A DNA stretch of 64,000 nucleotides from Homarus americanus (GCF_018991925.1 NW_024726235.1:6206306-6270305), one strand, 5' to 3'. Numbered from the stretch's first letter, positions 43,061 through 55,913 are shown. Notes: a model not told the origin generated them from the sequence alone. Numbers and translations: made by a program.

Positions 43061-43876
43061 GTTGTCAGGACACGCACCTAAAGTTGTTTTCACTCGCTAA
43101 ACATTTTAGATACATAATGTATAATAGCAATTACCATCCTATATCGTTGGCTAAATTAGTACCAAAACTTATTACACCAAATAAGTAATAAATTTCTATT
43201 CAAACCATTGCCGTTTATGCAATACTAAGCAAGAACAGAAATATAAACTGCAAAATAAGTACAATTTTATGTAAAGCGGATCTACACTTGCTGTGTACTA
43301 TAAACATTTAAATCTCTGACGTGACTCACATGGACTCCAGCGGACTTCAGCTCGGAAAGAAACTTGTGATGGAAACACCATTGTTATCTGTCACCTGCAT
43401 GGCTACATGGTTATATTGTTCTTGAGATTATCTCTGTGTCAGCAGGTAACTCAAAGTACAACTTGTAAGGTAATATGTGACGCCACAACAAAATTGATGT
43501 CATAGCAAGTATAATTGTACAGTCGGGGTTAAAAGCCTTGAACACTTGACAGTATTTGGCATGTAAGTACCCGAAGATCTTAGGTATTAAGGAGAGTTTT
43601 ATCCCATTTTGTGGTTTAGGCATAAAATGCGATGACAAGTAGTGTTATTACTTATTAGTATATCCCAATCATATATGTATAACTCAGAAGTAGATGCCAG
43701 TGTTCAAGACTTTTGACCCTGACTGTACCATAATTAGTAAGGTACTATCTTCCAGTTATTTAACTTCATATTGGTAATAGTTTAGTTAAATGGTATTATT
43801 AAAGGTGCTGTATTTGGTGGTAAATATTTGTTAAATGGCTGTGGCTCCTTGTCGTTTTGAGATTATTTGGTGAATG

Positions 43877-44375
43877 TAAGTATCACACCGGTCTTTATTT
43901 CCATATTAAAAATATGTATCTCGTAATGGTTACACAATTCTAAGACATTTTTCTTCGATTATATTTCCACCGGAAATTAAGGGTAACTGAGATATTAATT
44001 TTTCAAGATTATTACTTTAGCTCAGTCACAAGTGTTGCCACGATTTGTTTACTTATGGCGGAGGTGGACTGTCCCCCTGCTCACGCATCGCTCTAGGCCT
44101 CCGTCTTCGCTCTTTAAGCGTCCGGGGCATGAACAACAGGTTAGGTTAGGTTTTCTTGGTTGGTTGGTAATATAATTTTTGGTATTTATTCTAAAAAATA
44201 AATCCAACTTTTTCTGTTATGATTGTTGGGCGGGGTGGGGGTTATTTAAAAAAAAAAAAAAACGTGATTTCCGGTGGAATTGAAAATAAAATTTGTTCAA
44301 AACTCGTCAAAATACATCAGAAAAACCTATTTTTAATATCGATATAAAGACCGGTGTGATAATATAAATTAACTG
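43877..44375. repeat. Inverted repeat of about 40-bp arms, possible fold-back element
   Basis: TATCACACCGGTCTTTATTT at 43880 pairs with ATAAAGACCGGTGTGATA at 44351-44368, with further pairing in the AATATTAAAAATA direction. The interior has GGTTAGGTTAGG and poly-A. Confidence 0.6.
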
Positions 44376-44974
44376 ATTATTTTGTGTGTGTGTATTTAGG
44401 GTAATTATTCGCTTTACCACACCCTCAAATTTTGTCACGAGATGTTTGATTTCTGATGTATTTTGATGTGTTTTGTTCAGATCTGACCTTTATACCCATG
44501 GAAAATGCATTGTTTATGAAAAAAAAGATGTAAGTCATTCTTGATAAAAAATGGCAGGCAGTGTGACACCCCTCATGGTTCCAGACAGCTCGCGGTGGGA
44601 CAAGAAATGGTGGGTGGAGATTTATTGATCTAATTTCTTAGGCGTTCTTCACTTGTGCGATTTTTCTAAAAGAAACCAGTTTCCAAGAGGCTTCAAGGGT
44701 TGAGGAATGTATATATGAGGTAGAATTTGCCTAAAAGTAAGTGCTTCTATATGATTTGAAGATGTGCTAAACCGAATAATAACCGTATTTACGTGTGTTT
44801 TACTCAAATAGGACCTTCATTTTGGGGGCAAATGAGCGAATTATGTAAAAAACATTTATTTGTTTATTTTTATTTTTTTACAAAATTCACTCATTTGCAC
44901 AAGAAATGAAGGTCAGACTTGGATAAGACACACACACACAAAAATGGCAGTGGATATTTTTGCCGTGACGGGCT

Positions 44975-45590
44975 AAGCTGGGAAGGCTGTACAGATGCGG
45001 TAGCTACTTCACTCCTGAGCAGTTGCTTCAAGTTTATAAGAGATTCATTCATCCTAACTTGGAGTACTGCTCTCATATCCGGGGTGGCTTTTCTTTTGTC
45101 CAACTGTTAGATAGGGTGGAATCAAAGGCATTTTGTCTTATTGACACTTCCCCTTTAGTTGATAATCTTTTACCTTTTTCTTCGTCGCAATGTTGCTTCA
45201 CTCTCTCTCTTTTACATGTACTTTAACGGGCAATGATCGGTGGATTTGGCATCCTGTGTACCGCCGGCAAGGCCATGGGCTTGTGACATTCGTCTTACCC
45301 GCGGTGCCCACCGTTTCTCTGTGGTTGTTGATTACACCAGAATAACCCGTTATAGTACATCTTTCTTTCCTCACACAGTCAAACTGTGGAATGCTTTGCC
45401 TTCTTCTGTTTTTCCATACTCTTACAATCTGCCTCACTTTAAAAAGCTGGTTTTCTGGCAATTTCGTGGTGTAGATTAATTTAGTCTTTTTCTCTTCTAG
45501 TTTTAATTTCTTTTTACTCTTATTTTTTCAACCCCCAGGTCCCGTTGTGGGTAGATGATCTGTGCCTGGGTGGACTATCCCCCATAAAAA
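44975..45590 (+). mobile_element. LINE 3' end: RT C-terminus with CCCCCAGGTCCC tail
   Basis: Translation in two frames gives YKRFIHPNLEYCSHIRGG, LLDRVESKAFCLID and, after a frameshift, ASCVPPARP then YSTSFFPHTVKLWNALPSS. These are the late thumb and C-terminal blocks of a non-LTR reverse transcriptase. It stops near 45477 and is followed by a pyrimidine-rich UTR and the conserved tail CAGGTCCCGTTGTGGGTAGA to ATCCCCCATAAAAAA (45531-45590). Confidence 0.82.
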
Positions 45591-46286
45591 AGAAAGGTTC
45601 TTGCTCACGCTATTTTACCGTGGGTGCACTCTGATTGGCTGATCATCCATTACCGGCGAACAACGTGAGAAATATAGTTGACCGTGATTCTGACGGCATT
45701 TGGCATTTATATCGCCATGAGTCGATTGTTGTGTAGCTGTAAACATACCTGACCATAATTCTGTTGTGCATGGAAACTTATCATTATGACAGGGGCAGAC
45801 CCCTGTCACACAGTATAAAACAGAAAGTACTTAGCCAATCAAGGCGCACTCACAATAAAATAGCGTTAGTAGGAACTTAGCTGGTCATGGTAAAGTATTC
45901 ACTACGAAAAAAGACCTATTCTCATAACAATTTCAACTTCCAAATCACTGTTGAAACCTAACTTAACCTAACTGAATTAAACCTGACCTAACCTAACCTC
46001 ACTAAACTTACAATCTTGCTGCAGCCATTAAATGAATATTAACACTGTATTTGTCTTGCCTTGCCGCTAAATTTTCACTTATTGCCACCATATGCAATCA
46101 AGGTAAAACTATGTTTTTCCGATAGTTTTGGTGTGTTACGAAGGAATTTGACCTTCATTTCTGGCACAAATCAATAGTTTCTGAGATAAAACCCCCCATC
46201 TCAGAATCTAGAGATTTTTTATAGATATCAAAGTAAAATGTGTTCAAAAACTGTCAGAAAACAGTTTGAATCTAATCTAACCAATC
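45591..46286. other. Interspersed repeat related to 35330-35970, plus unclassified sequence
   Basis: The first 200 bp match the flanks of the solo LTR, giving its empty site (ACATACCTGACCATAATTCT). CCTAACC runs follow at about 45958-46005. Confidence 0.5.
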
Positions 46287-46400
46287 TAGCCTAGCCTAGC
46301 CTATCCTAGCCTAGCCTAGCCTAACCTAACCTAACCTAACCTAACCTAACCTAACCTAACCTAACCTAACTTAGATAATCTAACTTAACCTAACCATGGG
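46287..46400. repeat. Interstitial telomere-like array: (CCTAG)n passing into (CCTAA)n
   Basis: About seven CCTAG/CCTAT units (46287-46321) are followed by about ten CCTAA units (46321-46370), then degenerate units and a G11 run near 46398-46408. TTAGG is the usual arthropod telomere repeat. Confidence 0.9.
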
Positions 46401-46601
46401 GGGGGGGGGCTTCACAGTTATTCGATGTTCTAGGTGTGTACTGCCATGTATAAACATACATAAAAAGTTAAATATTTCGCATATACATAATTAGTGCCAG
46501 AAATGCCATCTAAGGAAATATGTCTGAGAATTGTCAGAATTACCTAATGCAGCAATAAAATTCACGAGATTCGTTTAAAGGCAACAAGTGAAAGGTAAAT
46601 T

Positions 46602-46921
46602 TGCTGCTCCCCAACTTACGACGGGGTTTGGGGACCCAAATCCAGGTCGTAAGTCGAAATGGTCATAAGTCGAAAATGCTTAAATAATACATTGAAAATC
46701 TAAAAGGGTGTCTCTTTTTCTTCTCAGCACCACAAAACTCTCACTTTTAAGCTTGCCGGCCATTTTAAAGTGAATTACAAACAAAAATTTTGTCAGTACG
46801 CAGCGCAATCACTAATGTTGGGACTTGAAAATACGTAATTTGACAAAATTTTGGTTCGACCGAGGCGGTCATATGTCCAGGTGGTTGTAAGTTGAGTAGG
46901 TCATAAGTCGGGGAGGAGCTG
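46602..46921. mobile_element. Tigger-like MITE, family D (copy D5)
   Basis: The left end CTGCTCCCCAACTTACGACG has a mutated first triplet; the right end GGGGAGGAGCTG is followed by TA. The interior matches the copy at 23709-24021. Confidence 0.82.
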
Positions 46922-48176
46922 TAATGAAATGTTAAATATCTCGCTTATACGTAATTTGCACCAGAAATGCCATTGAAGGTGGCCCGTAAACTGTCACAAA
47001 TTAAAGTGTTTATATTTTTTCTATTTATACTGTACTAGTTTCACTGTTACAATTTCATAGTTACTTACTCTTAGGTGATGAAACCATAGTGAATTGTGTG
47101 TGAAGATTATTCTTAATAAATATTGCTTTACTCACCATAAGCTGGCTGCATCTACCTGAACCGCTGGCCACATTAAATAGAACTTCTCAATCACTCCGGG
47201 TGCTGCACAAAGACATGGTTTGGGCCGTGGGTTGTCTTTGCCTGCTGTATAGAGTTCCACGCTTGGTCACTACCGAATATTACGCCTAGACACAATCACC
47301 CTAGGAAGTGATGTCACTTTTCAATATGTTTATGTTCAAATAGCGGTAAATGGCAACTTGACAGGAGCTGAGCGAGTGACTGGATGCTGTTGTAGTAAGG
47401 TGGTACTGTATATTAACAAATTTCTAAGCCAATTTCTTGCTACGTAACTTTTTTTGAAGCACTCGCTCATATTTTTGCAGGTAAAAGGCTTCAAGATGGG
47501 TAGCAATAATAAAAGAGTTATATCCCAATCCTGTGCTTGAAAGAGGAAGAAGATGCGTGCAGGAAAAAAGAACAGCCAGCCTGAGACGATACAGCAACAC
47601 AAGCTAGTGATAACACTTCTGAGTGTTGAATATTCAGCATGTCTTATTTCTTTGTTTATTTGTTTTGTTTATTTTTAGAACACTATGAAAGGCATTAGTT
47701 GCTCTAAAATATTCATTATTTGAATAAGTGGTCATAGAAGTTAGCAAATTAGCTAAGTTTTACTTTTTTCCTCAGTTTCGATTGACCATTGAACGGGAAT
47801 CTTTAATGTTTTATATTTTATTCATGGATGCTAAATAATACTATGCGTCCAGAGCATAAATGACAATTAATTGTCTTATAAATATGTACTAGGGATAAAA
47901 GGTAACAAGAAAAGTTTATTTTAGCACGTATTATTTGATAAGCTAAAAATTTAGTTTTGTGAATACTCTGTATCTGTATGGAGAATATTTGTTTACATAT
48001 TCAATAAATACATGGCATAAATGTGGTAAGTATAAATATTATTTCAAATCATATTTTTATTTGGTTGTACTCATTTCAGCATAACAATTAATTTATACGG
48101 TACCTTTTCATTTTGACATCCAATTATAACTCCATGAATTATTTCTGGAAAGTTTGAGTGATAATTTGCTACAATA
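46922..48176. other. Non-repetitive sequence, no supported gene
   Basis: About 1.25 kb without recognised transposon ends. Open frames here are short and lack domain signatures or paired splice sites. Confidence 0.35.
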
Positions 48177-49345
48177 CAGAAAGTTCTCGTATAACGTCGC
48201 CCCGATTAACGTTGTTTTTGTATAACGTCGCTACTCTTTAGATACCAATCATTCGGATAACGTCCTGACGACTCAATTTAACATCATTTTGCTTCGTCAT
48301 GGACTACTTTTTACGGCTCATCACCCTCTCTCGTCTTGCCGCGCTACGCTCTCTCAGGAGGAGGAGGCAGCCACCGAGTCTCAGTGACTCGCCACCCTCC
48401 TCCGCTCCCGCCCTCCTCCTCCTCCGCTCCCTCCCTCCTCCCCCCCGCCATCCGCTCCACTACCCACTCGCTCCACCACCTCCGCCCATCGGTGAGTACC
48501 AATACAAAATTATTTAGTTTTATATAGATACAGTGGGGTATGCTATAACGAACGGATTCTACTACGAATATTCCTATAACGAACGGTTTTACCTATAAAA
48601 TTGAGAATGCTATAACGAACGCAACTTCTACAACGAACGCGGATGAATACGGGACTATTTCGTCTGGCGCATGAATATTGCTGTACCGCGGCCCACAGCA
48701 AAAGCGTCAGGTGCCATATTGGTTCATTGTGTAGTCAGTGCACCACTGAACTTGTTGAAATTTCGTCTTTTGGTGTGGAAATTCGTGTTATTTTTATAAC
48801 TATTTTGTTATACAAGTGTACAATTGTAACAATGAATCGTCAAAAGCGAGTGAGAAAGCTAATAACCCTTGAAACTGAGAAAGAAATTATAAATAAACAG
48901 ACAAAGTGCCTGAAAGACAGTCACCAAAGAGGGCTAGGAAGGATGACTCCTCTCCATCCACCTCTTCTCCATAATTCTCTCCTCCCCCTCCTCCTCTGCC
49001 TCCTGTCCTGCATACTAACAACACTAAGGTAAGATAAAGTACCGTATTTTTTACAATTTCCACAGAAATTTTTCAGTGTTAAGTGGTTGTATTTGGGGGC
49101 CTGGGACGGATTAATCCTATAACGAACGAATGCTATAACGAACTAGGTTCTAGAACCAATTAGATTCGTTATAGCATACCCCACTGTATCCCATTTTCTA
49201 TAAAAATGCCATTGAATTTCTGTACATGTAATGTATTTCATGGGGCAAAGGGAGGCTCAGGAATGTAACTCCCATATTTTATCTATTTTTTATGGAGAAA
49301 ATTGATTCGCTTAACGTGGTTTTGTATAACGTCGCGTTTTCAAGT
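48177..49345 (+). mobile_element. Tigger-like element, family J, right end lost, containing a family I element
   Basis: The left end CAGAAAGTTCTCGTATAACG follows TA at 48175-48176, with repeated TATAACGTCG words. CTTAACGTGG and TATAACGTCGCG reappear at 49312-49336, as expected near a right end, but the sequence then switches to a SINE. A proline/serine-rich frame (48299-48490) ends at an ATCGGTGAGT donor-like site; no transposase domain is present. Confidence 0.7.
48531..49186 (+). mobile_element. Non-autonomous Tigger-like element, family I (copy I1), nested in J
   Basis: CAGTGGGGTATGCTATAACG at the left and CAGTGGGGTATGCTATAACG when the right end is reverse-complemented, TA on both sides, 656 bp. 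Many TATAACGAACG words fill both ends. From the ATG at 48832 it keeps a transposase start (MNRQKRVRKLITLETEKEI) followed by a deletion and proline/leucine-rich sequence. Confidence 0.88.
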
Positions 49346-49545
49346 TATTGGAAGTTCCAACAACTTGTCCCTGAATACGAATTCGCAACTTTCGACTTAC
49401 AGCAGGTACCTACTTTGCTGCAAGGTGAACAGGGACCAAGGGGACTAGGAAGAGTGTCCAAACAACTTCCGCCGGCCTGGGAATCGAACCCGTGACATCT
49501 TGCTTGCGAGGCAAGAACGGTACCGCTCTACCACCAGCTCCCCCA
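49345..49545 (-). mobile_element. tRNA-derived SINE (tRNA-Ala-like head)
   Basis: On the minus strand a box A (TGGTAGAGCGG), an anticodon arm CTTGC-CTCGCAA-GCAAG with CGC anticodon, and a box B (GGGTTCGATTCCC) form a tRNA-like head at about 49545-49475. The acceptor stem ends do not pair, so it is not a functional tRNA gene. The body continues with GGTACCTGCTGTAAGTCG, which resembles a conserved SINE central domain known from invertebrates (recollection, needs a search). Confidence 0.75.
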
Positions 49546-49559
49546 ACAAGCATATTGTA

Positions 49560-49710
49560 TGTCATTTCTCACTCTTGATTTATTTTTTCATTTTTGTATT
49601 TATTTATGGTTATTATTATTTGTATTATTATTTTATTTCTTCATCTTTTATTTTCGCCCCCCAGGCCCTGATGTGGGTTAGTGACCTGTGGGCTAATCTC
49701 GTGAAAAAAA
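49560..49710 (+). mobile_element. LINE 3' tail fragment
   Basis: TTTCTCACTCTTGATT lead, ATT-rich stretch, then CAGGCCCTGATGTGGGTTAG and poly-A; same family as 9170-9350. Confidence 0.65.
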
Positions 49711-50031
49711 AAATCCGATTGAATGCGACTGGAAACTGTGTCATCATTCATTTGGGCGATTGTACCTCCACTGCAGTAGTGGGTTTAAAATCCCAGGACA
49801 GATGTGGGAAGGGTGTTATCCAGTGTGACCCTACTAAATATGCAAGTTTTCTTCAGGTAATCAGATCTGTACTAACACAGGATAATGAAAGTCGAAACAA
49901 AACAACAAAGAATATACAGTATCGACAGCCTGAACAGTTAATAAATTGAAAAGTGGTGGAATTGATAAATATTATACAGTACTATATGAAAGATATTGAG
50001 TAAACTTCTATTTAATAGATGTAAAATCACA

Positions 50032-51022
50032 AGCTCCTTTGTTGACATTTGGCAAGACCAGGAACTTTCCAGAGTGCTTGATTACTTTAACTTTTCTCCT
50101 CTTCACCACTCATCAGCTCGTTAGCCATATGGGTGGTCAGTCACATCTCTATTATACACTTTTGGTAAGTACTGGCTCCAGAATGTATCTGTACAGTACC
50201 TGCATCAGTGTTGGTCAAGTCTGGTCTTGATTGAGCTCACACTCAGTGCTGTCACAATGCTCTCTGGCAGATAGTTTCAAGAGTATACAACTCTCACTCC
50301 AAAAAAAGTTGGCCCTGACAGTTTTCTGAATTTGGCTTTTTCAATTTTAAGCTGTGACCCAAAGTGAGGCAGGCATCCACCAGCTCCAGGTATGAACACT
50401 CGACTGAGGTGTTTATAGACTTCTATTAAGTCATCCCTGCCTGCCTGTAGTATAATCTAGGCAACTGCTGGCATTCTATTTGCTCTTAAAAATGAATCAA
50501 AATGCACTACCTAACTTAACCTAACCTAAATAATATAAAAAATGTTTAAGTGAAGCTCAAGTTTAGGTAAGTAGGTTTGTTTGGGTCATTTTATGAATGA
50601 TAGGTGTAGGTTATGTATCTAAGCTACTGTGCCGAGTAGTAACCTTGTATATAAGCTACTGTGCCGAGTAGCATCTATGTATATAATTACGTGGCAACAC
50701 TGCACGTTTTATGTGGCAACATTGCCCCGAGGCTGCCATATGGCAAGGCAGTCTCAGTCTGACTGTGTGAGCCGTGCATATGGCAGCCTCGGGGCAATGT
50801 TGCCACATAAAATGTGCAGTGTTGCCACGTAATTACCGTATATACATAGATGCTACTCGGCACAGTAGCTTATATACAAGGTTGCTACTCGGCACAGTAG
50901 CTTATATACAAGGTTACTACTCGGCACAGTAGCTTAGATACATAACCTACAATAGGTAATATAATCTGGTATACTGTACTTTGGAAAGTTCCCAGCCTTG
51001 CCAAATGTCAACAAAGGTGCTC
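50032..51022. mobile_element. Fold-back element with long inverted arms, interrupted by a LINE end
   Basis: The outer arms TTTGTTGACATTTGGCAAG (about 50038) and CTTGCCAAATGTCAACAAAG (about 50998-51017) are inverse. The inner arms, about 50606-50740 and 50780-50945, match for over 130 bp through GTGGCAACATTGCCCCGAGG and its complement. CTACTCGGCACAGTAGCTTA repeats three times at the right and twice inverted at the left. The LINE copy 50080-50460 lies between outer and inner left arms. Confidence 0.75.
50080..50460 (-). mobile_element. Non-LTR retrotransposon 3' end, copy 4
   Basis: Minus-strand match to the end at 1-560 (GAACTC...TTGAAAC, CAAGACCAGACTTGACCAAC, tail AAAAGTTAAAGTAA). It is more diverged than copies 1 and 2. 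Confidence 0.7.
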
Positions 51023-51025
51023 ATA

Positions 51026-51600
51026 ATTTTGCACCCATTAAATAAAATATTACCAAAAATTGGATGGATTTTATTGGGTGGAATAATTTTTCTCTCCCAA
51101 AGAAAATTAAACAAAAAAGATTATGTTTCTATAGTAAACCGCACTGTTACCCTGTATCCAATTATTTTTTATATTTTCATTATTATGAGCTGTGACAGCG
51201 TTGCTTTAAAGAATAGTGGATCAATTGAAGGATAAAGGTAAACCCTTTCACCTCGTGGCTCGATTTTATTAACATTTTTATTTTTGTCCTTCACCGCGTT
51301 AATAGACTTTAGTCCCCATTCGTAAAAAAACCTTCCTGTTAATGCGTAACTCGACTACAGTCCTTCAGGGTTTGAATTATGCGCCGGCCCAGTAGATGCT
51401 GCCACCTAGCAGCGACTGGGGCAAGCTGAAGCTCCTGCCATCAAAACACTAGAAGTCAACTTTGCTGCTCTGTGTTTCGCCCAGTTTTGATTACTAATAA
51501 CTGTAGGGTTGCCATATCTGAACATTAAAAAAAGAGGACGTTCCCGAAGACACCCCCCGCCCGGCACACACTTTGGCGCTATGTAACCTTGAAGCAGCCG
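51026..51600. other. Unclassified sequence
   Basis: No repeat or exon recognised. Pyrimidine/purine composition is unremarkable. Confidence 0.35.
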
Positions 51601-51609
51601 TGACACTTA

Positions 51610-52015
<406 letters not shown>

Positions 52016-52089
52016 CTAATGGGGACTACCCGTATCACGTAGGTGGTCAGAGTAACGTTTTACCAAATCCAGCTTCGAAACACGAGGAT

Positions 52090-52310
52090 CCATATATATT
52101 TCATTAGCCCAATGAAGCACACGGACTTCTACATACAATCAACACCTCAACCTGCCAGGATTCGAACCCACGGCCCACGAGCCCATGACTGTGACCAGGA
52201 AATGCTACCTCTGGACCACCAGGATACTAAAAGCAGTCCTAGACTGTTATATTTCACACAAAGCCTGTTCAACGAGCTTATGGCGCCGTTGGTGTTGATT
52301 GTATGTAGAA
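52090..52310 (-). mobile_element. tRNA-derived SINE, copy 2 of a tandem pair
   Basis: Same head and body as 51817-52015. About 70 bp upstream of the head (GTTCAACGAGCTTATGGC region) is also duplicated, so the pair may reflect local duplication of about 270 bp or a longer SINE unit. Confidence 0.75.
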
Positions 52311-54060
52311 GTCCGACGCGGGGAAAGGGTTAAGGAGATGGTTGTAGGTTTATACCTGATTTATCCGATGGCTATCACAACTAAAGGTAGCCATGGTGGG
52401 GGAAGGGGCCAGTGGTCTCTGTAGGGCTAATTTGAAGCCCAGTACAGTACGGTTCTTGATTCTAGGGCTTTAGCTGATAGACTGTTCCATATTCCATAGG
52501 CATCATAGTCTGAGTGTACCACTGCCAAAGTGTTATAGTTGAAATGTTCTGTTACCCCTAGTTGGAATGCTCCATTGCCTAGTCCCATAACCAAACCTAA
52601 CCTCACTCAACCTAACTGAATTGAACTAAACCTGTTCTAACCTAGCATAGCCTAGCATAATCTAACCTAACCTAATGACTAGAAGTCCAGCTAAGTGGCA
52701 GTACACTGTAACTATAGTCTGTTCATATGAACCTTGCCTAGGGTCAGTTTGTACCAAGGCAGCTGATTGGCTGGCAGATGGACATGGGAAAAGTCACTAC
52801 AATAAAGTTTTTTAGTACTTAATATATGGTATTTATATTCTAATTTATTTTATGGAATATTAATTATTCTGTGTTGATCTGATAATTTCTGCACTTGAGA
52901 AGCAAAAATTAGCATGTGAAATGCTCGGGTAAAACAAAAATGATAAACAAGTTCTGAGCCGTAAATTCCTCCTTACAGCGGGACATCACACAGCATGGTG
53001 GAGGATGTTGCTGAAATTTTGGTTTAAGGAATATTTCAGATAATGAATGTTGCACGATTCATCCCCCTTCCCAGTAATACTGTAATTAAAGAATCCAAAT
53101 ACTGTACTGTACTGTACACTGTAGTGGCTTTTATACAAAGATTCTGTATATATTACTGGCATATAAGTATTGGAATGAAATAAGAAAACACTTGTACATA
53201 TAAAAAATCCTCTACATATCCACTTCCAAAGTAAAGATTCCAGAAATTTGATGTAGATGAAATATAGTACGTAGTGCCATTACCACTCTTACTCTGCACA
53301 TGTCATAACCACAGTCACCAGAATCTGAAACAGGGGTAGAAGAATATTGATTAGTTATTTGGAAACAAATACAGTATAGTGAATGTGAATAATGTGCTGT
53401 CTGGTGAAAAAGAAAATTAAGGCGTTATAATGAAGACAGAATAGGAAAACTAACTAAAGAGGACAAGTACAGTAGCCTCAAGTTATATCATAAGAATGTT
53501 TGTGAAAAAAAAAAATGTGTTATAGAGGTACACAGCATGTACGGTATTCAATACAAAATACTGTAAGAGGTAAGAGATTGGAGGCCCTCAAAAATCCAAC
53601 AAACAAATCTTAAAAGGTTTATTTACTCATTAAACACAACATAGAGATGTAGAATGTTCTGGTACATTATAGAGAAATAATGAGAATTGTACAAAGATGA
53701 AGTAAATTGAAAAGAAAAATTAGTACTGTGCATCACAGCCATGCTGCTAATAACTGACCCAGTGACCCACAGATTTGGTGTTAGACTGTATGATGGTTAT
53801 GCACGTCAAACAGCAACTTGGGAGCATTTTTCTATAGAAGATACAGTAAGTACCTTCTAAGTTATGAAAAGCCCCAAACGCTAGAAAGAATAACATTTTT
53901 AATTATTATTTTTACAATATTTTCTGAGGATAAAACTTAATCTGTTCCAGATGTAAACATTAACTATTGTGTCATAGTGCATGCCTGTACATAGGTTTAG
54001 AGTGGTATCCACACAGTCACCACAATGAAAACGTGGATAAGATAAATCTTGATAAAATCA
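52311..54060. other. Long stretch without recognised genes or elements
   Basis: CCTAACC-type runs occur at about 52590-52680. No TIR pair, RT motif or supported exon was found in the remaining AT-rich sequence. Confidence 0.35.
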
Positions 54061-54181
54061 CACGGGAAAAGGGAAACAACGGAGCACCTTAGCTTTCGTC
54101 TTTATTCAAGACATCTTCAGAGGCAACTGAAGATGTCTTGAATAAAGACGAAAGCTAAGGTGCTCCGTTGTTTCTTTCCTG
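54061..54181. repeat. Palindrome of Penelope-like element termini
   Basis: Two near-perfect inverse arms of about 55 bp with AGGCAA between them. The right arm reads CTGAAGATGTCTTGAATAAA then GACGAAAGCTAAGG. The same wording, diverged, is in the terminal repeats at 55943-56064 and 56539-56660 and at 59018-59050. Confidence 0.75.
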
Positions 54182-54186
54182 TGTCA

Positions 54187-54334
<148 letters not shown>

Positions 54335-54363
54335 GTATATATATATAAGTATGTATATATATA

Positions 54364-55596
54364 CAGTATTACTTAACGCGGTTTCACTTAGCGCGTTTTA
54401 CCGTATACGCGGTGCCTCGCCAGAGCTGAACTTTCACTTAACGCGGGTTTTTTCCACATATACGCGGTGAGTGTCCGGCTCGAGAGGCTATTTTTAGATT
54501 TGCCCCACCTGCCACCCGCCACCCTGCCTGACTGCCTGTTTTAGCTCATAAAATTCATACAAATTACCCGGCCAGAATATAATTTACATTGCTGGAATTC
54601 TTACAATATGATGATAATTTTGAATATGAATATAAACATCATAGATTTTGCATTAGGCATACAAATTTTAGATATAATGTTCACTCTGAGTAAGTATGTT
54701 ATCTTTTGTGCAAAATATATGACATTTATATTCAAAATATTCCTGGTCTTACAAGGAATCCAGCAATGTCAATTATATTATCCTAACTTTAATCTGAGGT
54801 ATTATTTAATACAAAATGTTAAAATTTAGTTTTTTCACCCAACATCTCTTGAAGGGAGGATTGGTGGGGGGTGGGGGGAGGGTTGGGACTGACCCCGCGG
54901 TTGGAAGAGGGGGGGAGGCAAGGTGGGGTACTTTGATTGACAGATAGTGTCTGAAGAATATTTTTTTTTTTTATTAACTGAAGATATTTGTTTTAGCTCA
55001 TAAAATTCATAGAAATTACCCGGCCAGAATATAATTTACATTGCTGGAATTCTTACAATTTGGTGATCATTTTGAATATAAACATCATAGATTTTGCATT
55101 AGACATACAAATTTTAGATATAATGTTTACTCTGAGTAAATATGTTATCTTTTGTGCAAAATATATGACATTTATATTCAAAATATTCCTGGTCTTACAA
55201 GGAATCCAGCAGTGTCAATTGTATTATCCTAACTTTAGTTTGAGGTATTATTTATTAAAATTTAGTGGTTTTCCCCCAAAAATTTCTCAGAGAGGGAAGA
55301 GCCAGCAGTGTAGTGTGAAAAGAGGGGGAGGGAGTTGAGTCCATTATTTGAATGGACATTAACTTGGCAACTGTATTTCTCTATTTCTCTTAAGTATTAA
55401 TTGTGTGCATGTACCATCATAAAATTAAGATGTTATTTTTACTACAACATAGTTATGTGTCGTCAAAAAGTGGAGTTTGGGGGTCGGGCCGGTTTCTATT
55501 GGAATTAATCCCATATGTTCTGTTGTTCACTTAATGCGGTTTTCACTTAACACGGTACCCTCTGGGTTTTATTGACCGCGTTAAGTGGGGTACAAC

Positions 55597-55598
<2 letters not shown>
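54364..55598 (+). mobile_element. Non-autonomous Tigger-like element, family A (copy A5), two hairpin modules
   Basis: Left CAGTATTACTTAACGCGG, right (reverse-complemented) CAGTTGTACCCCACTTAACG. The left flank is (TA)n; the right end continues into TGTGTGTATATATA. Modules are at 54574-54787 and 55026-55233, separated by a G-rich linker at 54865-54925. Confidence 0.85.

Positions 55599-55913
<315 letters not shown>

Noticed and set aside
49460..49545. tRNA-Ala gene on the minus strand
   Set aside because: Boxes A and B and the anticodon arm are present, but the acceptor strands do not pair and a SINE body follows.
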